A stretch of DNA of 64,000 bases from DAORIO01 sp964384645 (GCA_964384645.1 CAYLKL010000001.1:70372-134371); one strand, 5' to 3'. Counted from the stretch's first letter, positions 38,508 through 47,927 are shown. The notes: generated by a model not told the origin, from the sequence alone. Numbers and translations are program-made.

Positions 38508-38951
38508 TTAGAAAAATCTATCGATTTCAATCAATCTCTCGTTTTCATTTATATGTTTAATTAAAACCTTAAAACTTTTTCTTGGTAAAATCTTTTTTAT
38601 TTTCTCTGGCCATTCTATAAGAACAAGATTTTTAGGACTCGTTATTATTTCTTGAAAACCGAGTTTTTCAATTTCTGATTCTGATTCAAGCCGGTACGCA
38701 TCAACATGAACTAAAAGCTCAAAATCCTTATTTTCTAATTTGTAGTTTCGCATTATTACAAATGTCGGTGACTGCATTAATTTTTCAATTCCAAACCTCT
38801 TCCCGATTGTTTGCGCCATTGTAGTCTTCCCGGCCCCCAAATCGCCCGACAACAATACAACGGTTGCACCTTGAGTATTGGCTCTTAGTTTCTTAGCGAA
38901 GCCAAGCGCCACACTTTCGAACTCTTTTAGATTTTTAGTTTTTATTAGCAC
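38508..38951 (-). CDS. tsaE: tRNA threonylcarbamoyladenosine biosynthesis protein TsaE
   Basis: 147 residues: Walker A LLSGDLGAGKTTMAQTIGKRFGI, then MQSPTFVIMRNYKL, the HVDAYRLESESEIEKLGF block and VLIEWPEKI. TsaE is the ATPase of the t6A-forming TsaB-TsaC-TsaD-TsaE complex. The partners are not in this window. Confidence 0.95.
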   Translation of the reverse strand: MLIKTKNLKEFESVALGFAKKLRANTQGATVVLLSGDLGAGKTTMAQTIGKRFGIEKLMQSPTFVIMRNYKLENKDFELLVHVDAYRLESESEIEKLGFQEIITSPKNLVLIEWPEKIKKILPRKSFKVLIKHINENERLIEIDRFF

Positions 38952-38967
38952 TTTGTAAATCTATAAC

Positions 38968-38996
38968 AAAAAGCCCCGGAAATCCAGGGCTTTTTG
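38968..38996 (-). terminator. Terminator of the Ig-repeat surface protein gene
   Basis: AAAGCCC.GG/CC.GGGCTTT hairpin with a T-run on the minus strand. Confidence 0.8.
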
Positions 38997-39007
38997 TTTC
39001 GATATAA

Positions 39008-41800
39008 TTATCGATATGTTTGTGGTGGAACTGGTACGGTCATCGGCTGCGCTACATTTTTTCTTCTGAACATTCTATTTGCAATATAAATGATCATCAA
39101 GAATATAATTAGAAGAATTAGCCATCCGATAAGAGTGTTTGGCCAAAAACCTGTTCCCAGAGCGAATGCTCCAAGACTAGACCCTTCTGTAACTTTGTTT
39201 GTAAGAATATCAATTACTTCTTCTTTCTTGCTATTTTTCTCATAGTTTAGAGTTCCAATAGTAACCAATAATTCTCCGCTTTGCGCTTTATTACCTACTA
39301 AAACTTGTAGGGTTATTTCTCCTTTTTCCTTTGGAGATACATCTTCTAGGTCAACAAAAATTGTGTGATCACGAAGATTGTATTCACCTCGAGAAATTCT
39401 TTGAAATACCAAATTCTTTGGCAGAACAATAGTTAGAGTTGTATCACGCGCTGTAACAGTAGATGATGTGTTTTCGTAAGCGATATCAATATCATATTGT
39501 TCACCTACTCCAACATTTTCAAAAGCTGATGTTATTTCTAGGTTTAGAAGAGATTCACCTGTTCCAGAATTTACATAAACAACAGTATTTGTATTTGTAC
39601 TAGTTGTTCCTGGTGTTCTAAAAGAGCGAATTATACCCTCCACTCTTCCGGTGTCAGAAGCTGTTGCAACTGCGCGGAAGTAATAAGTTGTATTCGGCGC
39701 AAGGCCAGAGATTGAATTTGTATAGGCGGTATTGATTGGACCAATCGCTGCTGATGGAGCTGATTGAGATGTCGTACTACCTAAGGCCGTTGTTGTACCG
39801 TACTCGAACCAAGCACTTCTAACACCGCTTCCTGTGTAGACCAACACACCAGCTAAATGGGCAGATGTTTGGGTAACATTTTGAACGCCAAGAGTTGTAA
39901 CAGAAATTGTTCCCAAAACCGGCGCTTGCCTTACATAAACAGTAACAGAATCACTATCACTTCCATTGTCGCCATGAGCGGTAATTGTATAAGTTGTAGT
40001 TGAGTAAATATTGTCTACTCTTTCATTTCCATCATCATCGACATTTCCAACACCGTTTGAAATGTAAACATCGTCACAATCTGTAGTTTCCCAGTAAAGT
40101 TTTGTATCGTCACCGTATGAAACAGTTGATGGGCTTGCATAGAAGTCATCGATTTCACAATCGTCATCATTGTTGTTATCTTCATCTACTCGAACTGTAA
40201 TAGTTTTTGAGTCACTTGAGTTGTTTCCAGTTGCTGTGATTGTATAAGTTTCATCTTCAAACAAATCGTCAGTGTCAACGTGACCATCGTCTGAAACATT
40301 TCCAATACCATTTGAAATGTAGACATCGTCACAATCTGTAGTTTCCCAATATAGAGTTGTGTCTTCCCCTTCGTCTATTTCGTCAGGTGATGCATAGAAT
40401 GAATCGATTTCACAATCATCATTATTATTTCCATCAACATCAACAGTTACTGTTTTTGAAACAGATCCGTTGTTTCCATAAGCGGTTAGTGTGAAAGTTG
40501 TGTCATTGTATAGTGAACCTGTAGATTTAGATCCGTCAGCATTAAGATTACTTTGGTTTATATTCCCACCTACGATTCTTACATAATTACAATCTGTTGT
40601 GTTCCAGTTCAGTGTTGAATAATAACCATAATTTACAGAATTTGGGTTTGCTGTGAAAGAATTAATAACACAACTATCTTGAGATTGACCGTCGACATTT
40701 ACAGTTACTTGATCAGAATCACTTCCGTTTTGACCAGTAGCATTTATTGTAAATGTTGTATTTCCATAAAGAGAATTTGTACTTATGTGTCCGTTAGAAG
40801 AAAGATTATATTGATTTATATTTCCACCTACAATTGAAACGTTATTACAATTTGTAGTTGTCCAGTACAAAGTAGTACTCTGTCCGTAGGAAAGATTATA
40901 TTGATCAGGATAAAAAGAGTTTATAACACAGTTATTTGCTGGTTGACCTGTAACGGTAACAACTTCGGTTTTTTGAACCATTCCATTGTCTCCATAACCA
41001 GTAAGTGTGAAAACATTACTTGGATTATATAGAGCTCCTGTCGAAACAGATCCGTCTTGGTTTATACTTGAAAGGCTTAACCCTCCACCAACTAAAGTTA
41101 GATTGTTACAGTTTGTAGTGTTCCAGTTTAGTGTTGAGAAATATCCATAATTTACAACATTTGGATTTGCTGTAAATGAATCAATTGTACAGTTTACTTG
41201 AGGTGGTGGAGTTTGTGTATTTGTAACTCTAAATCTCACCACAACAGAACCTTGTGTTGAAAAACTTCCAAGTGGTGCGTCAGGTGAAATGTTTCCAATA
41301 CTCAAACCACTTCCACTCAAAACTTCACTGCCATTTTGACCAGAAAGTAATGTTGCTGAATTTGTAATCTGATGATTTGGATACCACCTTACATAGTTAT
41401 CAAAAACCAAAGATTCTGATTGACTAAGGTTTATAGAGGCTGAACCGTTTGATGCGCTAGCGTTACTTGCAGAAACAAATCCTGAAATATTGTGATATTG
41501 AGAATCAGCTCCTTGGTTAACGTTTAATTTTACTTTTGTGTTGTTAGCTGCAACTGTTCCTGTGTTGTGATAATAAATATAAACAGAAACAATATCTCCT
41601 GGATCAGCAGATACGCTTGTTGACCAACAACTTGTACAACCCGGATTATTTGTATAATTAGAAACCTGGATTGTAGGTCTGTCGTTGCCCAATGTATTGA
41701 ATTGTGTTTGCTGAGCAAATGCATTTGATGGAGAAAAAAGCCCCAACGAAATGATTGTGACAGCAAAAATGAAAAATAATTTTGAAATCTGTGTTTTCAT
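39008..41800 (-). CDS. Large surface protein: Ig-like repeats, FN3-like domain, C-terminal TM anchor
   Basis: About 930 residues. Signal peptide (ends NAFAQQ). Five tandem Ig-like repeats of about 85-90 residues, each with C.I.SF.A.P..V..G..(S/T)TL.W.T..C..V.I..G and FTLTAYG..G...KTVTV; the later repeats are Asp-rich. Then an FN3-like domain (VTQTSAHLAGVLVYTG...WFEYGTTTALGSTT...LAPNTTYYFRAVAT), a DUF11-like domain (TARDTTLTIVLPKNLVFQRIS) and a C-terminal TM (TLIGWLILLIIFLMIIYIANRMF) with a basic end. Probably an adhesin or S-layer-associated protein. The start at 41800 is the ATG of the signal peptide. Confidence 0.85.
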   Translation of the reverse strand: MKTQISKLFFIFAVTIISLGLFSPSNAFAQQTQFNTLGNDRPTIQVSNYTNNPGCTSCWSTSVSADPGDIVSVYIYYHNTGTVAANNTKVKLNVNQGADSQYHNISGFVSASNASASNGSASINLSQSESLVFDNYVRWYPNHQITNSATLLSGQNGSEVLSGSGLSIGNISPDAPLGSFSTQGSVVVRFRVTNTQTPPPQVNCTIDSFTANPNVVNYGYFSTLNWNTTNCNNLTLVGGGLSLSSINQDGSVSTGALYNPSNVFTLTGYGDNGMVQKTEVVTVTGQPANNCVINSFYPDQYNLSYGQSTTLYWTTTNCNNVSIVGGNINQYNLSSNGHISTNSLYGNTTFTINATGQNGSDSDQVTVNVDGQSQDSCVINSFTANPNSVNYGYYSTLNWNTTDCNYVRIVGGNINQSNLNADGSKSTGSLYNDTTFTLTAYGNNGSVSKTVTVDVDGNNNDDCEIDSFYASPDEIDEGEDTTLYWETTDCDDVYISNGIGNVSDDGHVDTDDLFEDETYTITATGNNSSDSKTITVRVDEDNNNDDDCEIDDFYASPSTVSYGDDTKLYWETTDCDDVYISNGVGNVDDDGNERVDNIYSTTTYTITAHGDNGSDSDSVTVYVRQAPVLGTISVTTLGVQNVTQTSAHLAGVLVYTGSGVRSAWFEYGTTTALGSTTSQSAPSAAIGPINTAYTNSISGLAPNTTYYFRAVATASDTGRVEGIIRSFRTPGTTSTNTNTVVYVNSGTGESLLNLEITSAFENVGVGEQYDIDIAYENTSSTVTARDTTLTIVLPKNLVFQRISRGEYNLRDHTIFVDLEDVSPKEKGEITLQVLVGNKAQSGELLVTIGTLNYEKNSKKEEVIDILTNKVTEGSSLGAFALGTGFWPNTLIGWLILLIIFLMIIYIANRMFRRKNVAQPMTVPVPPQTYR

Positions 41801-41870
41801 AAATAAATCTAATAAATCTTTTAACCCCCATATAATATCATAGATAGCTATCCTTGTCAATAGAATAAAA

Positions 41871-41895
41871 AAAGCCCCCACTTGGTGAGGGCTTT
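41871..41895 (-). terminator. Terminator of the Pro/Asn-rich exported protein gene
   Basis: AAAGCCCcCAC/GTGaGGGCTTT hairpin. Confidence 0.75.
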
Positions 41896-41914
41896 GCTAA
41901 AAATGTGTACTTTT

Positions 41915-43540
41915 TTACCTACGTCCACCAGAGTTTCCTCCACCAGAATTTACACGCCCACCAGATGGAGGGTTGTTTCCTCTTGCTGGTTGACCTGCAT
42001 TATTGGCAATTTGCCTTGAAGGATTACCGTTACTATAACTTGGTCTTGGTGATTGTGGGGTTCTTGAAACTTGCCCCTGATCAACACTTGAACCACGAGA
42101 ATTTGGTTTGTAATTGTCTCTACTTTCTTGCGTTTGTTGTGTTGTGGGTCTATCGACTCGAGCTTGACTGTATTCCGGTGGAACTTGTCGAGTGAGTTGA
42201 TTTGGTTGATCTTGCGCAGGCGCATATCGAGATTCAGACCTAGGAACATCCGTAGATGGCCTTAAGTTTAAATTCGAGTTCTCTGGCCGAGGTTTAGGTT
42301 GTTCTGCAATTACTGCTTCAGAACCTAAAGCTGGATTAAACTTCGGACCAAATTTACTTGGACGCGAACCAGGATTCGAACGAGAACCTTTAACACTAAC
42401 GTCCGGCTTAGAACCTACAGCTGCTGGATTCATTGGTCGAGGGTCTGAATTATTCGCAAGTCCTTCATTTTGATTTCCCTTAACACCTTTAGATGGCCTA
42501 TTGTGCGGATCTATTGGATCTTTAGGATCATCTCCGTTCGGTGGATTAGGACCAGGATTACCTGGAGGATTTCCGGGGTTCGTTGTTACTGTTGCTGTGT
42601 TAGTGTTGGTAATATTATTTATAACATTCACATACACATCTGTATTTGTCACAACAGGTTGAGTAGGTTGATTATTATAAGCCTGAGGCTGATAACCAAA
42701 CTGCTGATAACCATAACCGTGACCACACTGACCAGCGTTGTGACCCCAACAACCATCACTTGCACCAAAGAGAATCCCAACCGAAAACTGAAATTGAACC
42801 TTAGGCTTCTCATAATACACTTCCTCATCCTGATCGTAACTTAATTTTTCACGATCGTAATAATTATTTGTAATGTTCACCGCTCCGTCTTCAGTTTTTT
42901 CCACAAATTCAGATTCTGGATAATTCTCAACTCCAGTACTTGGAGGCATCTGAGAATATCCTTCGTTATTGCGATTAACTCTCGCATAACCTCCACCAAC
43001 TCGCGCTGGATAGAGTGGATTTCCGCATTTTGCAGAAAAAACATTTACAGGCTCAACATCGGCACCCAAAAAAGATATACCACTCATGTCTTCAATCGCA
43101 TTCCAGTCATATGTGAAAGGAAGTTCAAAAGAATAAGCGTTTCTTGTTAGTGGGTCTACAGCTTTTTTGGAATTTATACCGGCGGTTTTTACTTGTCCAG
43201 AAAGTGATTCTACGCCTCTTTCAAGATAAGGTAACATTGCCCGAATTGCCTCAGCGTCTCCAAAATAATAAACTAATCCGTTTTGCTTCATTAAATCGAA
43301 AACACTTTGCGTAGGCGATACTTTCGTATTTTTTGCACTCCACAAAAATTGTCCTCCGACATAACAAACCAATTCTTCGTCTGATTTGTTTGACCAGAAG
43401 TCGATAAATTCATCGACTGTATAGTTTTCATAACCGGTTTTTTCCGGCATGAATGGTTTTAGTGTTTCGGCATTTGTCTGAGCATTGAATCCCAGAACAA
43501 AAGCACACATTGTTAGAATTTTAAAGATCCTTTTTTTCAT
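41915..43540 (-). CDS. Exported Pro/Asn/Gly-rich hypothetical protein
   Basis: 541 residues: a signal peptide (MKKRIFKILTMCAFVLGFNAQ), a folded domain at about 28-240 (LKPFMPEKTGYENYTVDEFIDFWSNKSDEELVCYVGGQFLW...) and a long disordered tail rich in N, P, G, R and Q (from about 300), ending GGGNSGGRR. No enzyme motif. The folded part has two or three Cys. Probably cell-surface. The leader has an AAACTAAAAAAA tract. Confidence 0.7.
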   Translation of the reverse strand: MKKRIFKILTMCAFVLGFNAQTNAETLKPFMPEKTGYENYTVDEFIDFWSNKSDEELVCYVGGQFLWSAKNTKVSPTQSVFDLMKQNGLVYYFGDAEAIRAMLPYLERGVESLSGQVKTAGINSKKAVDPLTRNAYSFELPFTYDWNAIEDMSGISFLGADVEPVNVFSAKCGNPLYPARVGGGYARVNRNNEGYSQMPPSTGVENYPESEFVEKTEDGAVNITNNYYDREKLSYDQDEEVYYEKPKVQFQFSVGILFGASDGCWGHNAGQCGHGYGYQQFGYQPQAYNNQPTQPVVTNTDVYVNVINNITNTNTATVTTNPGNPPGNPGPNPPNGDDPKDPIDPHNRPSKGVKGNQNEGLANNSDPRPMNPAAVGSKPDVSVKGSRSNPGSRPSKFGPKFNPALGSEAVIAEQPKPRPENSNLNLRPSTDVPRSESRYAPAQDQPNQLTRQVPPEYSQARVDRPTTQQTQESRDNYKPNSRGSSVDQGQVSRTPQSPRPSYSNGNPSRQIANNAGQPARGNNPPSGGRVNSGGGNSGGRR

Positions 43541-43637
43541 ATCTGAGTTTTTTTAGTTTGGTATCAGTTTATCACACAAAGAACCTCTTGTCAATAGACT
43601 TTCTCCCCCTTTTTACCCTTATTTTAAAGGCTTAAAT

Positions 43638-43646
43638 TGCTATAAT
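43638..43646 (+). promoter_or_regulatory. Extended -10 promoter of the pilB-like gene
   Basis: TGcTATAAT ends 6 nt before the ATG at 43653. Confidence 0.7.
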
Positions 43647-43652
43647 AAGCAC

Positions 43653-45350
43653 ATGAGTGACATAGACGAAAAGAATAAAAAGTTCATTGACGACCTACAT
43701 TCAAAGGAAGAAGAGGAACTTGTAGAAACTTTGGCACGTGATAAATACGGAATTCCCTCAATAAACCTAACAGGTGTCGGTATTGAGAATGAAGCTTTGA
43801 AACTTGTTGATGAAAAAAGGGCTCGCGAGCTCGAAGTTGCCCCTTTTAACATATCTGGAAAGATTGTTTCTATTGCTGTTCGAGCCCCAGCAAGAGACGA
43901 TATAAGAATTCTAGAAGAAGAGCTAGAAAGGAAGGGTTATTTTATAAAATGGTTCATGGCTTCTCGCGCCTCGCTCCTAAAAGCCTGGGCACGTTATGAA
44001 GAAATCTCTTATGCAGCAAAAGTAAAATCTGGCAGTCTTGATGTGTCTGAAGAAAGTCTTAAAAAACTATCGGAAGAAATAAAATCAGTTGAAGATGTTT
44101 TGAAAGCCGTAGAGGAAGTAAAAAACAACGACAACACACACAAAGTATCACGAATGCTTGAAATAATGATCGGTGGGTCTATTGGTATTGGAGCCTCTGA
44201 CATCCACTTGGAACCAGAAGAAGTGGATGTTCGTTTTCGAATGAGAATCGACGGAATACTTCAAGAAATTCTTAGAATAGATTACCCTACATTTAAATTT
44301 TTAAATTCTCGAATAAAACTTTTGGCAGGAATGAAACTTACAACCACTCAATCTTCTCAAGATGGAAGATTTTCTATTTGGCTAGACAAAGAAGAAATAT
44401 CTCTTCGTGTTTCTGCAATGCCCGGAGCATACGGAGAATCAATAGTAATGAGAATTCTAAACCCAAAATCTATTCGTGTTCAAGTTGAAGAACTTGGTAT
44501 GACTGATAAGCTATACAAACAAACACTTTCAGAAATTAAAAAGCCAAATGGTTTGGTTTTGATCACTGGCCCTACTGGATCTGGAAAAACAACAACTCTT
44601 TATGCTTTTATGCAAAAAATTTATTCTCCAGAAATAAAAATAATTACAATCGAAGATCCTGTTGAGTATCATTTGCCTGGGTTAAGCCAAACTCAAGTCG
44701 AACCAGATAAAGGGTACACTTTTTTTGAAGGACTAAAAAGCGCACTTAGACAAGACCCTGACGTAATAATGGTTGGAGAAATACGAGACCCCGACACAGC
44801 AAAGACAGCTGTAGAATCAGCCCTAACTGGACACATGGTTTTCTCAACACTACACACAAACAACGCAGGCGGTGTTGTTCCCCGCTTAATAGATCTTGAG
44901 GTAAATCCGAAAATTTTAGTTTCAGCACTAAAGATGTCTATCGCGCAAAGACTTGTGAGAAAGCTTTGTGTTAATTGTCGAAAAAAAGTTCCCGCAAAAA
45001 CTGAAGACGAAACACTTTTGAAAAAAATTGTTGACGACGCAAAAGCTGAAGGAAAAGATATGACAGAGTATGGAATAAACACCCAGCCACCGTATGAAAT
45101 ATTTGAAGCAGTTGGTTGCGACAAATGCAACAAAACAGGTTACAAGGGGCGAGTTGGTATATTTGAAGCAATTATTACAGACGAAGCTATGGAAAATTTA
45201 ATTCCACAAAACCCATCTGAACACGAAATAAAAAAAGTTTCAGAGCGTCAAGGAATCTTGGACATGAAAGAAGATGGGGTTTTGAAAATACTAAACGGAA
45301 CAACGTCTATAGAAGAAGTAAGAAGTGTGGTGGACTTAGAGGAAGAATAA
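43653..45350 (+). CDS. pilB: GspE/PilB-family type IV pilus assembly ATPase
   Basis: 565 residues. N-terminal GspE/MshEN domain (about 20-130), then the ATPase: Walker A GPTGSGKTTTLYAFM, Asp box IEDPVEYHLPGLSQTQV, Walker B DPDVIMVGEIRDPDTA, His box GHMVFSTLHTN. A zinc-binding CVNC...CDKC pair follows, then GYKGRVGIFEAI. It powers pilus extension. It is separate from pilM-N-O (14574-16684). It stops just before REP-like copy 2. Confidence 0.93.
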   Translation: MSDIDEKNKKFIDDLHSKEEEELVETLARDKYGIPSINLTGVGIENEALKLVDEKRARELEVAPFNISGKIVSIAVRAPARDDIRILEEELERKGYFIKWFMASRASLLKAWARYEEISYAAKVKSGSLDVSEESLKKLSEEIKSVEDVLKAVEEVKNNDNTHKVSRMLEIMIGGSIGIGASDIHLEPEEVDVRFRMRIDGILQEILRIDYPTFKFLNSRIKLLAGMKLTTTQSSQDGRFSIWLDKEEISLRVSAMPGAYGESIVMRILNPKSIRVQVEELGMTDKLYKQTLSEIKKPNGLVLITGPTGSGKTTTLYAFMQKIYSPEIKIITIEDPVEYHLPGLSQTQVEPDKGYTFFEGLKSALRQDPDVIMVGEIRDPDTAKTAVESALTGHMVFSTLHTNNAGGVVPRLIDLEVNPKILVSALKMSIAQRLVRKLCVNCRKKVPAKTEDETLLKKIVDDAKAEGKDMTEYGINTQPPYEIFEAVGCDKCNKTGYKGRVGIFEAIITDEAMENLIPQNPSEHEIKKVSERQGILDMKEDGVLKILNGTTSIEEVRSVVDLEEE

Positions 45351-45360
45351 AATTTCTTTG

Positions 45361-45403
45361 TTACTTTTTAACCACCAAAAAGTAACCAAAAATGCTCTCA
45401 CCA
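45361..45403 (+). repeat. REP-like dispersed repeat, copy 2
   Basis: 43-nt unit with hairpin TTACTTTTT/AAAAAGTAA; two mismatches to 38465-38507 (opposite strand). Confidence 0.8.
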
Positions 45404-45533
45404 GAATAAAGTTTTATTATGTAAACGAAATTCGTCCTCGCAAAAACTTTAAACTCCACTTCGACAAGCTCAGTGTCAAACAGAAAAGTTTTAGCCTTCG
45501 GACTCATTGGTTTTCATATATAAAACTTTATAA
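45404..45533. repeat. Foldback next to REP-like copy 2
   Basis: TAAAGTTTTATTATG near 45408 pairs with CATATATAAAACTTTA near 45517. In between lies TTCGACAAGCTCAGTG, a motif I associate with widespread bacterial REP-type repeats. The intergenic region is otherwise empty. Confidence 0.55.
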
Positions 45534-45546
45534 GGCGAATTGACGA

Positions 45547-45990
45547 CTATTTAATTTTTATCGTCTTGTTAAAATCGCCTCGTGAGACACAAATTGAATA
45601 AATGGGCTTTATTTTTTTCTTACACAAATATTCCGAACTATTTTCCTTACGTTCAAAATCGTTTTTTAAAAACACATAAACAAACCCTTTAAATTCATTT
45701 GTGATTTTTTCTGACACCTCTTTTGAAACACTGAATTCTAAAATTCCGTTTTTATTACTCACCCCCGCAGTGTAACCTTGTGGTAAATTTGATTTGTTTA
45801 TTAGAGCCATAAATATTGCGTAATCTAAAATATCCGAGGCAAAAACTGCCGGTTCTCCGTCAGGAATTTTCTCTCCGTTTCTATAGTTATGCGCTTGTCG
45901 TGGTTCAAATTCTTCTATTTTTTCTCCCGAACCATGAAAAACGTATAGGCCACTCGATTCAAGTTCTCTTAATTCTTCTAAATTAGACAT
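45547..45990 (-). CDS. Hypothetical ART-fold-like small protein
   Basis: 147 residues: YVFHGSGEKIEEFEPRQAHNYRNGEKIPDGEPAVFASDILDYAIFMALI. The (V/Y)FHGS...F.P......G...VFAS pattern resembles the first half of ADP-ribosyltransferase-like domains. The remainder (FKGFVYVFLKNDFE) is beta-rich. There is no acidic catalytic residue I can name. It could be related in function to the ART-like protein at 4336, but the sequences are not close. Confidence 0.5.
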   Translation of the reverse strand: MSNLEELRELESSGLYVFHGSGEKIEEFEPRQAHNYRNGEKIPDGEPAVFASDILDYAIFMALINKSNLPQGYTAGVSNKNGILEFSVSKEVSEKITNEFKGFVYVFLKNDFERKENSSEYLCKKKIKPIYSICVSRGDFNKTIKIK

Positions 45991-46043
45991 ATTTATTATT
46001 ATACATTTTCACCTTACGAAGTTTAAATACACAAATATTAATC

Positions 46044-46079
46044 AAAAACACATCTACGCCGTAGCGTAAATGTGTTTTT
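46044..46079. terminator. Intergenic hairpin, possible terminator
   Basis: AAAAACACAT.TACG/CGTA.ATGTGTTTTT stem of 14 bp with one mismatch. It lies between two minus-strand genes. Confidence 0.6.
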
Positions 46080-46104
46080 AGATCTATCTACTAATATACT
46101 AATT

Positions 46105-46128
46105 ACTAGAATACTAGAATACTAGAAT
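46105..46128. repeat. Tandem 8-mer ACTAGAAT x3
   Basis: Three consecutive copies of ACTAGAAT in an AT-rich intergenic stretch. Confidence 0.75.
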
Positions 46129-46144
46129 ACTAAACAAAAAAAGC

Positions 46145-46405
46145 TTAAACCTCTAAACAATCCTTCCGTCGCTTCCGACAGAAGTAAGGTCGACGGTAAG
46201 GATAGCCCCAGCGAAACCACCGAAATGGAGCCAGAACGTCCTTTCCAAAAAACCTATTGACAAGTGCCCGATTGCTTAGAGATTTAAGCCTTTTTAATCT
46301 CTTTCTGTTATTATAAGATAAGGTCAAGTAATATTTTGGACAATATGTATACAACCCTGTTAACAAGGTGTTAATTACCCAAAACATTATTCTTTTTGAC
46401 TTCAA
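46145..46405 (-). CDS. Doubtful small basic ORF (86 aa)
   Basis: A hydrophobic start (IMFWVINTLLTGLYTY) followed by a very Arg/Lys/Trp/Tyr-rich tail. It is preceded by TACAAT and followed by a terminator-like hairpin, but the composition is unusual and no family is recognised. It may be non-coding. Confidence 0.3.
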   Translation of the reverse strand: MKSKRIMFWVINTLLTGLYTYCPKYYLTLSYNNRKRLKRLKSLSNRALVNRFFGKDVLAPFRWFRWGYPYRRPYFCRKRRKDCLEV

Positions 46406-46453
46406 ATTAGATTAATTCAAGTTCTGAGCCGATTGTAGCATACAAAAATTTTT

Positions 46454-47449
46454 ATGTCAAGCACTGAAGAAAACTACAAAAAACTAAATGATGACGAAGT
46501 TTTAGACAAAACTTTGCGCCCTTTAAACTGGGACGAGTATGTTGGACAAGATTTAATAAAAGAAAATGTAAAAATTTTAATACAAGCCGCAACAGAAAGG
46601 GGTCACACACCTGAACATATTTTATTTTATGGACCTCCTGGACTAGGAAAAACAACCCTTGCCCATGTTATTGCAAAAGAAACAGGACGAAATATAAAAA
46701 TAACTTCTGGTGCCGCTCTTTTAAAAGTTGGAGACTTGGCGGCAATTCTTACCAACCTATCAGAAGGAGATATTTTTTTCATAGACGAAATACATCGACT
46801 AAATAAACAAATTGAGGAAGTTCTCTACCCTGCTATGGAGGCAGGCAGTCTTGATATTGTTATAGGTAAAGGTGCATCAGCCAGAACAATTCAGCTTGAA
46901 CTTCCTAGCTTTACACTAATTGCCGCAACAACTAGAGTTGCGCTTTTATCATCCCCTCTTCGGTCAAGATTTTCGGGTGGTGTTTTTAGATTAGATTTTT
47001 ACAGCAATGAAGAAATAAACAAAATCCTTAATCGTTCAAGCCAGCTTCTTGGTGTTGAAATTAAGAATGACGAGATACAAGAAATCGCAAAACGAAGTCG
47101 CTTTACTCCACGTATTGCAAACCACCTCTTAAAAAGAGTTCGTGATTTTGCGCAAGTAAAAAAAATGGATCTTAAAAAAGAAACAATTGATGATGCTATG
47201 CGTCTTTTAGGAATAGACAAACGCGGTCTAGGTAAAACAGAGAGAGAATTTTTAAAAACTCTACAAAACAAATTTAGCGGAGGCCCAGTTGGACTTAAGA
47301 CTCTTGCTGCATCTTTGCAAGAAGAAGACGAAACCCTAGAGGACGTTGTTGAGCCATACTTAATGCAAATTGGTTTCATAGAAAGAACACCAAGAGGAAG
47401 AACAATAACTGCAAGTGGCAAAAAATACTTAGAAGATGAAAACATCTAA
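46454..47449 (+). CDS. ruvB: Holliday junction branch-migration ATPase RuvB
   Basis: 331 residues: LRPLNWDEYVGQDLIKENVKILI, Walker A FYGPPGLGKTTLAHVIA, Walker B IFFIDEIHRLN, sensor 1 LIAATTR, arginine-finger region LLSSPLRSRFSG, and the winged helix GGPVGLKTLAASL...ERTPRGR. It drives branch migration with RuvA. It overlaps ruvC by 14 nt. Confidence 0.97.
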   Translation: MSSTEENYKKLNDDEVLDKTLRPLNWDEYVGQDLIKENVKILIQAATERGHTPEHILFYGPPGLGKTTLAHVIAKETGRNIKITSGAALLKVGDLAAILTNLSEGDIFFIDEIHRLNKQIEEVLYPAMEAGSLDIVIGKGASARTIQLELPSFTLIAATTRVALLSSPLRSRFSGGVFRLDFYSNEEINKILNRSSQLLGVEIKNDEIQEIAKRSRFTPRIANHLLKRVRDFAQVKKMDLKKETIDDAMRLLGIDKRGLGKTEREFLKTLQNKFSGGPVGLKTLAASLQEEDETLEDVVEPYLMQIGFIERTPRGRTITASGKKYLEDENI

Positions 47450-47927
47450 ACACTCTCCTAAAACTATTTTAGGGATCGACCCTGGATACGAAAGACTTGG
47501 TGTGGCTATAATTGAAAACACACAAAAACCTAGTCTAATATTTTCTTACTGCGTTAGAAGCAAAAAGGGAGATGAATTTATAGAGAGGCTTTTTAGTATA
47601 ACAACAGAACTTGAAAAAATAATTGAAAAATTTAAACCAGAATTAATTTCTATTGAAAATCTTTTTGTGGTTAAAAACCAAAAAACAGCCATGGCGGTAT
47701 CTGAAGTGCGCGGTGTTATAAAGTATTTAGCAAGAAAAAATAATATCCCGATAGTAGAAATGACGCCTCCTGAAATAAAACTTTCAATCACTGGATACGG
47801 ACACGCATCAAAAGATGCAATATATAAAATGATTTCCAAAATATTTGTTTTACCTAAAAAAGGAATTTTAGATGACGAAATAGACGCTATGGCGATTGCA
47901 ATTGCTGGTAGTTTTAAAAAAATTTAG
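47436..47927 (+). CDS. ruvC: Crossover junction endodeoxyribonuclease RuvC
   Basis: 163 residues. Catalytic carboxylates: D in ILGIDPGYERLGVAII, E in ISIENLFVVKN, and DD in GILDDEIDAMAIAIA. Also the conserved AMAVSEVRGV. It cuts Holliday junctions. Its ATG lies inside ruvB. Confidence 0.95.
   Translation: MKTSKHSPKTILGIDPGYERLGVAIIENTQKPSLIFSYCVRSKKGDEFIERLFSITTELEKIIEKFKPELISIENLFVVKNQKTAMAVSEVRGVIKYLARKNNIPIVEMTPPEIKLSITGYGHASKDAIYKMISKIFVLPKKGILDDEIDAMAIAIAGSFKKI

Noticed and set aside
45358..45543. 61-codon reading frame covering the REP-like repeat
   Set aside because: Falls entirely on the dispersed repeat and foldback; KVTKNA-type translation is a repeat artefact.
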